A stretch of DNA of 64,000 bases from Pedobacter sp. WC2423 (lineage in GTDB: Bacteria; Bacteroidota; Bacteroidia; Sphingobacteriales; Sphingobacteriaceae). This document shows positions 1-8,494 of the stretch, one piece after another; within the stretch, counting starts at the first letter, position 1; each line of letters starts with the position of its first letter. The notes under the pieces were generated by a model. The model saw only the letters and a program-made list of their open reading frames with translations. It was not told where the DNA came from and searched no databases. The position numbers and the translations under genes were made by a program. The DNA lies in assembly GCF_040822065.1 (NCBI RefSeq), contig NZ_CP162005.1, forward strand, positions 1,488,001 through 1,552,000, written 5' to 3'.

Positions 1-1
1 A

Positions 2-304
2 ATGCAAGTACACAAAGCATTAGCAATCATAAACCTCGTTGAAAAATCACTTACCTTAAATCCTTCAGGTGTAGTGAAAATTGAATTCGGTAATTCAGCT
101 TTCGACACCAGGCAAATGTACCCAGGTAATATAACCATTGAAGGAGAAAACCTGGTCGTTAACCTTACCCCTGATTTTACCCAATGTAAAGCGATGAGCA
201 GAGGTGAAAGCTGCGGAGTTCCCGAAACAGAAAAACCAAAAATTCAATTGTTCAATTCAGCTAATTCAGGTCAGTACTGTACACCAGGTTCAGGTTGCTG
301 CTAA
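2..304 (+). CDS. DUF6428-like protein, 5' partial
   Basis: The reading frame is open to the window edge, so the ATG at position 2 is probably internal and only the C-terminal 100 residues are visible. The Cys-rich end (CTPGSGCC) and the CGVPETEK segment resemble the small DUF6428 proteins that Bacteroidota often encode directly before arsC. Its role is unknown; the terminal cysteines could bind arsenic or another thiophile, but that is inference. The arsC gene follows 12 bp later on the same strand and acr3 after that, so it is most likely the upstream part of an arsenic operon whose ArsR gene would lie left of the window. Confidence 0.6.
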   Translation: MQVHKALAIINLVEKSLTLNPSGVVKIEFGNSAFDTRQMYPGNITIEGENLVVNLTPDFTQCKAMSRGESCGVPETEKPKIQLFNSANSGQYCTPGSGCC

Positions 305-316
305 ATCAATATCCAT

Positions 317-736
317 ATGAAAAAAGTATTAGTATTATGCACCGGCAATAGTTGCCGCAGTCAATTGGCAGAAGGCTTTCTAAGACAATTCGCAGGCAAT
401 CAGGCCGAAATTTATAGTGCCGGGATTGAAACCCATGGTGTAAATCCAAAAGCAATTCAGGTCATGAGCGAGGTTGGAATAGATATATCCGCTCACACCT
501 CAAATCATGTTGATGAATATAGCGACATCAATTTTGATTATGTGATCACCGTTTGCGATAATGCAAAAGAAAACTGCCCTTACTTCCCTGGTCAGGCAGT
601 GAAATTTCATGAGAACTTTCCTGATCCTGCAAAAGCCAAAGGAACTGACCAGGAGATTATGGAGGAATTCAGAAGAGTTCGTGAACTTATTAAAGATTAC
701 GCTTCAACATTTGTTAAAGAAAATATCAATCCATAA
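317..736 (+). CDS. arsC: Arsenate reductase, low-molecular-weight phosphatase type
   Basis: This 139-residue cytoplasmic enzyme would reduce arsenate to arsenite with thioredoxin as electron donor. The phosphatase loop CTGNSCR runs from C8 to R14. C80 and C87 lie at the spacing of the resolving cysteines of the Staphylococcus aureus pI258 ArsC (Cys10, Cys82, Cys89), and the FPDPA segment near residue 100 supplies the general-acid Asp. Length is normal for the family. It follows the DUF6428-like gene by 12 bp and precedes the arsenite exporter by 11 bp, which fits one transcription unit. A protein-tyrosine phosphatase role is less likely because all three redox cysteines are kept. Confidence 0.95.
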   Translation: MKKVLVLCTGNSCRSQLAEGFLRQFAGNQAEIYSAGIETHGVNPKAIQVMSEVGIDISAHTSNHVDEYSDINFDYVITVCDNAKENCPYFPGQAVKFHENFPDPAKAKGTDQEIMEEFRRVRELIKDYASTFVKENINP

Positions 737-747
737 AAATTACAAAA

Positions 748-1839
748 ATGAGTGCGAACCATTGTGCCCCTGCAACCGGCAGGAAGAAACTAGGTTTCTT
801 AGACCGCTATTTAACCTTGTGGATTTTTCTTGCTATGGCCGCAGGGGTTGGAATTGGCTATTTCATTCCCTCTTCCGCTGGCTTTATCAATTCCTTTTCC
901 AGTGGAACAACAAATATACCGCTGGCTATCGGACTGATCCTGATGATGTACCCTCCGCTGGCTAAAGTTAAATATGAAAAAATGGGTGAGGTCTTTAAAG
1001 ACACCAAAGTCTTAAGTATTTCCCTTATTTTGAATTGGGTTATTGGCCCTTTGCTCATGTTTTTTTTAGCGATTACCTTTTTAAGGGATTATCCCGAATA
1101 TATGATCGGCTTGATTTTGATCGGCCTGGCCAGGTGTATTGCAATGGTTGTGGTCTGGAATGAACTGGCAGACGGAAACAGAGAATATGCAGCAGGCCTC
1201 ATTGCCTTAAACAGTATTTTCCAGGTATTGCTATACAGTGTTTTCGCTTATGTATTTATCACGGTACTTCCCCCTTACTTTGGTCTTAAAGGTTTGGAAG
1301 TGAATATCACGATTGCTGAGATCTCAAAAAGTGTCGCAATTTACCTCGGCATCCCCTTTGCAATGGGTGTGATCAGCAGGTATACCCTGATCCGTTTAAA
1401 AGGAGAAGACTGGTTTCAGACCAAATTCATTCCGATGATATCGCCAGTTACACTAATTGCGCTGCTCTTTACGATTGTCACCATGTTTAGTCTTAAAGGT
1501 AGTTTAATTGTTCAGATTCCATTTGATGTGATCCGGATTGCGATACCGCTGGTCATCTATTTCACCATCATGTTTACCCTGAGCTTTTTTGCAGGTAAGT
1601 ATTTTGGAGCAGACTATTCAAGAAGCACTGCCATAGCCTTTACCGCTACAGGTAATAATTTTGAACTGGCTATTGCAGTTGCCATAGGTGTCTTTGGTAT
1701 TAATTCAGGTCAGGCTTTTACAGGAGTCATTGGCCCGCTGGTAGAAGTCCCGGCACTGATTGCCCTGGTTAACCTTGCTTTTTGGTTCAGAAAGAAATAC
1801 TATCGTACCCCATCTGAACCAATTGAAGCAAAGCCTTAA
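748..1839 (+). CDS. acr3: ACR3-family arsenite efflux permease
   Basis: This inner-membrane arsenite exporter has 363 residues and about ten hydrophobic helices, the usual size and topology of ACR3. C130 in the segment [18 protein letters not shown] matches the conserved substrate-binding Cys of ACR3 proteins (Cys129 in Corynebacterium Acr3), and the helix containing [14 protein letters not shown] carries the conserved Glu. It should work with the arsC product just upstream: arsenate is reduced, then arsenite expelled. The stop codon ends at 1839 and the opposite-strand thioesterase stop begins at 1840, so the two convergent genes are exactly back to back. Confidence 0.95.
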   Translation: MSANHCAPATGRKKLGFLDRYLTLWIFLAMAAGVGIGYFIPSSAGFINSFSSGTTNIPLAIGLILMMYPPLAKVKYEKMGEVFKDTKVLSISLILNWVIGPLLMFFLAITFLRDYPEYMIGLILIGLARCIAMVVVWNELADGNREYAAGLIALNSIFQVLLYSVFAYVFITVLPPYFGLKGLEVNITIAEISKSVAIYLGIPFAMGVISRYTLIRLKGEDWFQTKFIPMISPVTLIALLFTIVTMFSLKGSLIVQIPFDVIRIAIPLVIYFTIMFTLSFFAGKYFGADYSRSTAIAFTATGNNFELAIAVAIGVFGINSGQAFTGVIGPLVEVPALIALVNLAFWFRKKYYRTPSEPIEAKP

Positions 1840-2262
1840 TTAAACTTCTTCCTCCAGTACAGGTGCATCAGCAATTTTTTCAGTGATTGAAGCCGGTAAA
1901 TAGGGCCTGCCCCCGGATGCCGGAATACAGGTCCCTGTAAAAGTTGCTTTTGTCATTACTTTACCATTCAGCATAATTGCCTGTTTAAAATGCAAACGTG
2001 GCAAACCTGCTTTATCAGTATATAAGGTACAAGTCACCGAAAAATTATCTCCCTTTTTAAGCGATCTTAAAAAGCTGATTTTATATCCCGATAATACCAT
2101 ATATATCCCCTTTCCAGCTTCTTGCTCAAAATCGAATCCAAGTATTTCCCTGATATAATCATGGCGGCAGTACTCCATATAAAAAGGATAGTATAAGCCA
2201 TCCATTATTTCCTGAACATCTATGTGTTCATCCTTTACAGTATAGGTTTTAGTATATTCCAT
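1840..2262 (-). CDS. Hotdog-fold acyl-CoA thioesterase-like protein
   Basis: The protein (140 residues from the ATG at 2262) has the 4-hydroxybenzoyl-CoA thioesterase pattern: a YTVKDEHIDVQ start, then MDGLYYPFYMEYCRHDYIRE, where a tyrosine sits where many homologues carry the catalytic Asp region, and a central strand rich in KGDNFSVT-type residues. It probably hydrolyses acyl-CoA in the cytoplasm; the substrate cannot be told. The frame extends upstream to 2346, but family proteins begin near MEYTKTY, so I prefer 2262. It stands alone, convergent with acr3 and divergent from the TonB receptor gene. Confidence 0.7.
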   Translation of the reverse strand: MEYTKTYTVKDEHIDVQEIMDGLYYPFYMEYCRHDYIREILGFDFEQEAGKGIYMVLSGYKISFLRSLKKGDNFSVTCTLYTDKAGLPRLHFKQAIMLNGKVMTKATFTGTCIPASGGRPYLPASITEKIADAPVLEEEV

Positions 2263-2410
2263 TTGATGTGTTTGTGTGCAATCCAGGCAGAATTGAATAA
2301 TTTTTTTAAAAAAACTACCACTCATCCTGCCAATACGACCAGTCATCAGCTTTCCCCTTGTATCCGATCAATTACCAGCCATATTCGTTCTATAATTAAT
2401 ACAGAACGCT

Positions 2411-4519
2411 ATGCAAACTTTTAAATTATCGCTCCTTTTCATTTTTTCTTTTACCCTGGCCAAAGCACAGACTAAAATATCCGGTGTCCTTAAAACTACG
2501 AAAGGAATAGCCGTGGCCAATGCCAATATCAGTTTAAAAAACAGTTATGACGGCGCCTCTACCGACAGTACAGGAAGATTCGCTTTCACGACTACCACAA
2601 CCGGCGCTGCAACACTTATATATTCAGCTTTAAACTTTGAGAAAGATTCTGTTCAGGTTAACCTTGACCATGGAAACTTAACGCTTAACCTGGGCATTAA
2701 AGAAGCACTGAACCAATTACAAACAGTGAGTATCAGTGCTGGTTCTTTCATCGCCGGCGATGGAAAAAAGGGCGCTATATTAAGCTCACTCGACATCGCT
2801 ACCATAGCTGGTTCACGAGCAGACATATTTGCTGCGCTGCAAACCTTACCCGGTGCACAAACCTCTTTTTCTGAAAGCGGATTATTTGTCAGAGGTGGTT
2901 CAGCATCCGAAACGAAAACTTACTTCGATGGAATGCTGGTCAAAAGCCCGTTTAACGCAACCGTTCCGGATCAGGCATCCAGAGGCCGTTTATCAGCATT
3001 CCTATTCAAAGGCACCTCTTTTTCTGCTGGCGGATACTCTGCCCAATATGGTCAGGCATTATCCTCAGCACTGGTTTTAGAAAGCACTGACCTGCCAGAG
3101 AAAACAACCACAGGTATCTCCATACTATCAGTTGGCGGCGGAGTTGACCAGAATATCAGGTTCAAGAATAGCGCAATTACTATAGGTGGCTATTATTACA
3201 ACCTATCCCCTATTTACAGCCTCATTAAACAACAACAAGATTATGTTAAAGCCCCGGAAAGTATGGGAGGTAATTTTCAGTATAAATTAAAAACTTCTCC
3301 AACAGGTATGTTTAAAATCTATGCCTCTTATGGCCGCACGAATCTTTCACTTTACAGCGCCAATATCGATACACCTGCCGTGCCAAAATATTTCAGCAAC
3401 AACAACTTTAACATTTATCTTAACTCTACTTACAAAGAATATTTTGGCAACAGCTGGAAACTGGAAACAGGCATCGCTTACAATAAAGACAAAGATGCAG
3501 GCCTGCTGACTGTTAACGATTACAGCCGTCAGGACCATCTGCTCGAAGGCAAAGCAATAGTAACCAAATCCTTCGGACAACTTTCCAATTTCAAATTCGG
3601 AGCAGAGACATTCAATACCGGCAGACTGGAAAGTTTAAATGGCCCCGCCAGAACATATAATGATCAGATCAGTTCAGGATTTGCAGAAACAGACCTCTTT
3701 TTAACCCAGAAAATTGTTGTCCGCCTGGGCCTTAGAGGTGAATATTCTTCCTACCTGCAAAAATACAACCTGGCCCCAAGATCATCTTTGAGTTTCAAAA
3801 CAAGTGCACACGCACAGGTATCCTTTGCTTATGGCCGCTTTTATCAGAACCCTGAAGATGAATATCTGATTATCAAACCCACAGATTTTGAACATGCCGA
3901 TCATTATATACTTAAATATGAAATCAATACACCAAACCGGAACTTCAGGATCGAAGGATATTACAAAGACTATAACCGGCTGACTAAAATCAAGGATGGT
4001 AACCCGGACAATTCGGGCAGCGGTTATGCCAAAGGCTTTGAACTGTTCTGGAGAGATAAAAAAAGTATCAAAAACGCAGATTACTGGCTATCCTACTCCT
4101 TTCTGGATACCAAAAGAGATTTCAGGGATTTTCCAATGATGGCTACCCCTTCTTTTGCAGCAAAACATACTGTATCTGTAGTTTACAAACACTTTATTGA
4201 ATCCTTAAATACTCAGTTTGGCGGCACCTATACCTTTGCATCCGGCAGACCATATGTTAACCCTAACAACCCGGTTTACTTAGCTGATAAAACTCAAAAC
4301 TTCAACAGCTTAAGTCTGAATGTCAGTTATTTAACCCATGTCTTAAAACAGTTTTCGGTGCTTTACCTGAATATCAACAATGTTCCGGGATTCAACCAGG
4401 TTTATGGCTACAAGTACAGCGCAAACGGATCAAACAGACAGGCCATTGTACCAGCCGCAAAAAGGGACTTTTTAATAGGTATTTTGATCACTATAGGTGA
4501 TAACACCTTTGTCAGATAA
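2411..4519 (+). CDS. TonB-dependent outer-membrane receptor
   Basis: The 702-residue protein begins with a Sec signal peptide ending near AKAQ, followed by a carboxypeptidase-regulatory-like beta domain (about residues 20-95), a plug domain (about 110-225, with SGLFVRGGSASETKTYFDG) and a beta-barrel to the C-terminus. It should import a ligand across the outer membrane using TonB energy. It is shorter than SusC proteins and has no SusD partner, so a glycan role is not supported. The next three genes follow on the same strand with gaps of 37 and 1 bp and an 8-bp overlap, suggesting that uptake and the two-component pair are expressed together. Confidence 0.85.
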   Translation: MQTFKLSLLFIFSFTLAKAQTKISGVLKTTKGIAVANANISLKNSYDGASTDSTGRFAFTTTTTGAATLIYSALNFEKDSVQVNLDHGNLTLNLGIKEALNQLQTVSISAGSFIAGDGKKGAILSSLDIATIAGSRADIFAALQTLPGAQTSFSESGLFVRGGSASETKTYFDGMLVKSPFNATVPDQASRGRLSAFLFKGTSFSAGGYSAQYGQALSSALVLESTDLPEKTTTGISILSVGGGVDQNIRFKNSAITIGGYYYNLSPIYSLIKQQQDYVKAPESMGGNFQYKLKTSPTGMFKIYASYGRTNLSLYSANIDTPAVPKYFSNNNFNIYLNSTYKEYFGNSWKLETGIAYNKDKDAGLLTVNDYSRQDHLLEGKAIVTKSFGQLSNFKFGAETFNTGRLESLNGPARTYNDQISSGFAETDLFLTQKIVVRLGLRGEYSSYLQKYNLAPRSSLSFKTSAHAQVSFAYGRFYQNPEDEYLIIKPTDFEHADHYILKYEINTPNRNFRIEGYYKDYNRLTKIKDGNPDNSGSGYAKGFELFWRDKKSIKNADYWLSYSFLDTKRDFRDFPMMATPSFAAKHTVSVVYKHFIESLNTQFGGTYTFASGRPYVNPNNPVYLADKTQNFNSLSLNVSYLTHVLKQFSVLYLNINNVPGFNQVYGYKYSANGSNRQAIVPAAKRDFLIGILITIGDNTFVR

Positions 4520-4556
4520 ACAAATAAATCAAATTCATACATAAAAACAAATCATC

Positions 4557-5204
4557 ATGAAAACTTTAATGAAATCAATTACCTTAATCCTTGTCCTGAT
4601 CAGCTTCCGCAGCTTTGCACAAAATTCTGATCCTAAATTCTTACAAGCCACAAAAACCGGCCTGGAACTGATTGCAACTGCTAAAGGGGCTGAAGATTAT
4701 CTCAAAGCCGAAAACCACTTTGAACGCATTGCTACGATAGCAACTAAAGAATGGCTTCCTTCGTATTACGCAGCTTACTGTAACCTTTATGCAGGATATA
4801 TGACAGCCGATAAAGAATTAAAAGACCAATACTGGGATAAAGCACTGCTGGAAATTGACAAAGCCGATGCGTTATCTGCAAATAACAGTGAAATTTATGC
4901 ACTAAAAGGTGCGCTTCAATTCATGAAAATGTCTGTTGATCCCAGAACAAGAATGTATCTGATGGGCGAGTCTGCCGCGTCACTGGAAAAAGCAGCAGTA
5001 CTTAATCCTGAAAATCCACGTATCGACCTAATCAAAGGTCAGGACATCTTTTATACACCAGAGGCTTTTGGTGGTGGAAAAGCTAAAGCTAAATCAATTT
5101 TAGAATCAGCAGTAGCAAAATTTACTATATTTAAGCCATCAAATACAATAAACCCTAACTGGGGAGCAGAAGCTGCAAAAGCATTATTAGCCCAATGTAA
5201 ATAA
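4557..5204 (+). CDS. Periplasmic helical-repeat (TPR-like) protein
   Basis: This 215-residue protein has a signal peptide (cleavage likely near RSFAQ) and a helical body with TPR-like stretches such as WDKALLEIDKADALSANNSE and SLEKAAVLNPENPR. It is therefore probably a periplasmic scaffold or accessory protein. No catalytic motif is visible. It lies between the TonB receptor (37 bp upstream) and the histidine kinase (1 bp downstream), which suggests a part in the same uptake or signalling process. The exact role is unknown. Confidence 0.65.
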   Translation: MKTLMKSITLILVLISFRSFAQNSDPKFLQATKTGLELIATAKGAEDYLKAENHFERIATIATKEWLPSYYAAYCNLYAGYMTADKELKDQYWDKALLEIDKADALSANNSEIYALKGALQFMKMSVDPRTRMYLMGESAASLEKAAVLNPENPRIDLIKGQDIFYTPEAFGGGKAKAKSILESAVAKFTIFKPSNTINPNWGAEAAKALLAQCK

Positions 5205-5205
5205 G

Positions 5206-6306
5206 ATGAAAATGTCAGATAACTCCAACCAGGACCAATATCAGGAAAAAAGTCTGAACTATTTCAACTCTATTAGCTGGCTGCGGTTAAACCTTTATAA
5301 TCTCCCTGTAGGAATGGGAGTAGGTATTGCACTTTGCTTACTGATGAGTGCATTCAAAGGACAGTGGATTGGCACAACAGGCCTTATTTACCAGGTTTTA
5401 TTTAGTACAGTGATTGCGTTTTGCATCGTCAATACTATCTTCGTTTCTCAGAGAATCATGAAGCTGAGCAGTGGAAAAGGATGGTTGTTCCTGGTTGTTT
5501 ATTATCTGTCCAGTATCCTGGGGATGCTGATCGCTATAGAAATGATATATCTGATCAAAGCATGGCTCTTTCAGGAGAAATATCATTTCTTGCACCTGGA
5601 AGATGCAAGGTTCAGTATCGTTGTGGTTGTCATTGTATGTACGGTTATTAAATTCTACACTTCGCAAAAAAGAAATATGAATGCGAAGCTAAGGGAGAAA
5701 AACATGAATTTGCTAAAGCTGAACCAAATGAAAACCGAGGCAGAGCTGGCCACACTTCAATCTAAAATCAATCCTCATTTTTTATATAATTCACTGAACG
5801 CAATTGCCAGCTTAATACATGAAGATCCGGACAAAGCTGAACGTATGACTATTCAGCTTTCCAAACTGTTCAGATATAGTATTAATCAAAATCAGGAAAG
5901 CCTGGTTACTGTTCAGGAAGAAATGGAGATCGTGAGTACTTACCTGGATATTGAAAGAGTAAGATTCGGCGACCGGATTGACTTTGTAATTGCAGTTAAT
6001 GAGGAATTATCAAAGGATAAGATCCCAAGGTTTCTGATTCAGCCCCTGGTAGAAAATGCACTGAAACATGGACTGAAAAATGTAGCTGACCACGCCTTGT
6101 TACGTATTGAAATAGAAAAAACGGATAAAATTGTAATTGCTGTGATTGATAATGGTATTCCTTTTCCCGAAGCACTCGAAACCGGCTACGGTCTGCAGAG
6201 TACTTATGAAAAATTACACCTGCTTTATGGCAGTGATTACGAAGTGCAAATCCTGAATCAACCTGTTAAACAAATAAAAATTATTATCCCTTTTACCCAT
6301 GACTAA
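5206..6306 (+). CDS. LytS-type sensor histidine kinase
   Basis: The protein has 366 residues with about four hydrophobic helices in residues 25-145, a coiled linker, and a His_kinase domain of the LytS/YpdA type. The phospho-accepting His is H191 in the motif KINPHFLYNSLNAIASLI; the ATP-binding part includes LIQPLVENALKHG and VIDNG. It would sense a signal at the inner membrane and phosphorylate the LytTR regulator, whose start codon lies 8 bp inside this gene's end. That overlap indicates translational coupling. The ligand is unknown, though the operon partner suggests something linked to TonB transport. Confidence 0.9.
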   Translation: MKMSDNSNQDQYQEKSLNYFNSISWLRLNLYNLPVGMGVGIALCLLMSAFKGQWIGTTGLIYQVLFSTVIAFCIVNTIFVSQRIMKLSSGKGWLFLVVYYLSSILGMLIAIEMIYLIKAWLFQEKYHFLHLEDARFSIVVVVIVCTVIKFYTSQKRNMNAKLREKNMNLLKLNQMKTEAELATLQSKINPHFLYNSLNAIASLIHEDPDKAERMTIQLSKLFRYSINQNQESLVTVQEEMEIVSTYLDIERVRFGDRIDFVIAVNEELSKDKIPRFLIQPLVENALKHGLKNVADHALLRIEIEKTDKIVIAVIDNGIPFPEALETGYGLQSTYEKLHLLYGSDYEVQILNQPVKQIKIIIPFTHD

Positions 6307-7054
6307 GCAGTGGACCACTATAATTATTGACGATGAAGAACTGGCAAGAAAAAGGCTTAAACGTCTGCTTGCTGTCCATGACTGCATTCATATTATCGGA
6401 GAAGCCGCAAATGGCGCCGAGGGTTTGCAGCAAATAGAAAAGCTTAATCCGGACCTGGTATTTCTTGACATAGAAATGCCAGTTCTGAATGGCTTTGAGC
6501 TATTAAGCGCGCTGACCAAACCACCAAAAGTAATTTTCACGACTGCCTACGATCAATATGCTGTAAAAGCTTTTGAAGAAGAATCTGTCGATTATTTGTT
6601 AAAGCCTATCGAAGATGAAAGACTGGCAAAAGCAGTTAAGAGACTGCAAACACAACAACAAGAGCCCGATTATGCTATTCCTCTGGATTTATTAATGCGA
6701 CAGCTGAAGATAAAAAAGGAAGTCAAAACGCTCACTGTTAAAATAGGTGATAGAATTCTGTTAATTAAGATACAAGATCTGGTGTACATAGATGCAGAAG
6801 AAAAGTATGTTTTTTTAAATACTGCAGACGGGAAAAGAAGTCTGACCGATTTTACGATCACTGCACTCGCAGAAAAGCTGCCAGATCAATTTGTCAGAAT
6901 TAACAGAAGCACAATTATCAATTCTGATTTAATCAAAGAGATAAAAAGAGGTTTTAATGGTGCCTTCTTTTTTATCATGAATGATGCTGAAAGCACTAAA
7001 CTCAATTCCAGCAGAAGTTTTGGTCCCGTTTTAAAAGATATTTTTGACATATAA
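6299..7054 (+). CDS. LytTR-family response regulator
   Basis: This 251-residue regulator has an N-terminal receiver domain with IIDDEE near residue 10 and the phospho-acceptor D57 in FLDIEMPVLNG, the TTAYD and DYLLKPI segments, and a C-terminal LytTR DNA-binding domain (about residues 140-250, with FVRINRSTIINSDLI). LytTR proteins bind direct repeats upstream of their targets. It overlaps the kinase gene by 8 bp and closes the TonB operon, so autoregulation of the operon and control of distant genes are both plausible; no repeat was identified with confidence here. Confidence 0.92.
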   Translation: MTKQWTTIIIDDEELARKRLKRLLAVHDCIHIIGEAANGAEGLQQIEKLNPDLVFLDIEMPVLNGFELLSALTKPPKVIFTTAYDQYAVKAFEEESVDYLLKPIEDERLAKAVKRLQTQQQEPDYAIPLDLLMRQLKIKKEVKTLTVKIGDRILLIKIQDLVYIDAEEKYVFLNTADGKRSLTDFTITALAEKLPDQFVRINRSTIINSDLIKEIKRGFNGAFFFIMNDAESTKLNSSRSFGPVLKDIFDI

Positions 7055-7096
7055 GAACTATTTTTTCCTGAAATAATCACCGCTAAATTATTTTAA

Positions 7097-7104
7097 TATA
7101 TTTG
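7097..7104 (+). promoter_or_regulatory. Candidate -7 box TATATTTG
   Basis: The octamer matches the Bacteroidota -7 consensus TAnnTTTG and lies 19 bp before the ATG at 7124, giving a short leader. A matching -33 TTTG is not evident, so the call is tentative. Confidence 0.35.
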
Positions 7105-7123
7105 TCAAAATCACAAGGCAAGG

Positions 7124-8479
7124 ATGAGCGAAAATTACAACATAGAAATCGAAGGAAACGAAGAGTTAATTGAGAAATTTATTGATGCAATTCAACAGGG
7201 TACGTGTAAAATAATTAAAGACGAGCCAGAGCAATATGTTATTCCTGGCGGAGAACAGCTTCATAACTATACTATTGTCGAGTATTTCCTTAGAAAACAA
7301 CCCTTTATAGCAAAAGATGTAATTCAATTTTGCGAAAAGATCAGTTCGCATCACGAATTGGATATTCCTGGACATACACTTATTTTAAGAGATTGGGTTA
7401 AAGAAAAAATTCGTGATGTATACTATTACAATAGTGGATCAGCATATAATACTGAGTATAAACTAAAACCGGATACCGACATTTCTACGGTAAATCCAGA
7501 ATATTTAACATTTACATGTTATGTAGCCATTTGTCTGATCAGAGATGGGGCAAGCTTTCAAATTTCAGCGGCAAATGAATACTTTAACATGGTTAAGGAA
7601 TTAGGATCGGATGAAGTAGAAGAACTTAAAAAAAATGGTTCAGGACAACTGCCTAAAACTATTACAGAGTATAAAGATCAGCAGGTAAGCTGCATAGCAA
7701 ATGATGTTTTTACAACAATTAAAATAAAGATAAAAGAGGAAAATGAGAAAAACTACCATACTATCCTTGAATATCTTTGTAATCTTTTAAAAAGTGGTTT
7801 TCCGAAAAGCTATAGTATTGAATTCTCTGGTAAAACCAAAAACATACTGCCTGTCAAAGGATTGCCAAAGCCAGGCGTACATTATCTTTTTGCCAATGGT
7901 ATTCAATATCCGCGTCTTCGTCCTCTAATTGCAGCATACAGTTTGCTGGCCATGAAAAAATGGGCCTGGTATACTAATATGAGGGATGAAACTTGCGCAA
8001 TGCCTTCTACTTTTGCAGTTTTCGCTTTAGGATTGGAAAGTGAGGAATATTTTGACCTGGTTATCAAATACATGCAAACTGTTGATCAGGAACATCAAAC
8101 TATACAGGAAAAATTCACACCAGCTTTTGTAGAGAAATTCGGAATTACCAAAAAATCCTTTCCAGTTTTTATCAGTTGTATCTTATCTATGCAGGAACAT
8201 AAAACTTTTAAGCTTTTTGCTGAACAATTCAACAATCCGGAAAACCTGGAACTCTTGTTAGCCTGCAAAAAGAATTTCCTAAGCTTTATCAGTGAAGAAA
8301 GTAAAACTGATTGGAACGAAGAGGATTTCAAAACAATGCCCGGTTACATTTGGAATTATGTATTGTATAGTATCTGGGGCCCGGAAGAAAAATATCCTGC
8401 TATAATCAAAAAATCACCAGCAGCACTTCAGCCATTATATCAGGAACTGCTAACAACCCATTCAGAATTTGATCACTAG
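7124..8479 (+). CDS. Hypothetical cytoplasmic protein
   Basis: This 451-residue protein has no signal peptide, no membrane helices and no catalytic motif I can name. The N-terminal third is acidic and mixed alpha/beta. The centre carries VKGLPKPGVHYLFANGIQ followed by aromatic helices (KKWAWYTNMRDETCAMPS). The C-terminal third is helical and ends in a WGPEEKYPA segment reminiscent of large DUF families found as orphan genes in Bacteroidota (possibly DUF6138, low confidence). It stands alone, convergent with the PAS kinase gene only 15 bp downstream. The function is unknown. Confidence 0.6.
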   Translation: MSENYNIEIEGNEELIEKFIDAIQQGTCKIIKDEPEQYVIPGGEQLHNYTIVEYFLRKQPFIAKDVIQFCEKISSHHELDIPGHTLILRDWVKEKIRDVYYYNSGSAYNTEYKLKPDTDISTVNPEYLTFTCYVAICLIRDGASFQISAANEYFNMVKELGSDEVEELKKNGSGQLPKTITEYKDQQVSCIANDVFTTIKIKIKEENEKNYHTILEYLCNLLKSGFPKSYSIEFSGKTKNILPVKGLPKPGVHYLFANGIQYPRLRPLIAAYSLLAMKKWAWYTNMRDETCAMPSTFAVFALGLESEEYFDLVIKYMQTVDQEHQTIQEKFTPAFVEKFGITKKSFPVFISCILSMQEHKTFKLFAEQFNNPENLELLLACKKNFLSFISEESKTDWNEEDFKTMPGYIWNYVLYSIWGPEEKYPAIIKKSPAALQPLYQELLTTHSEFDH

Positions 8480-8494
8480 TTCACAACCAGCAGC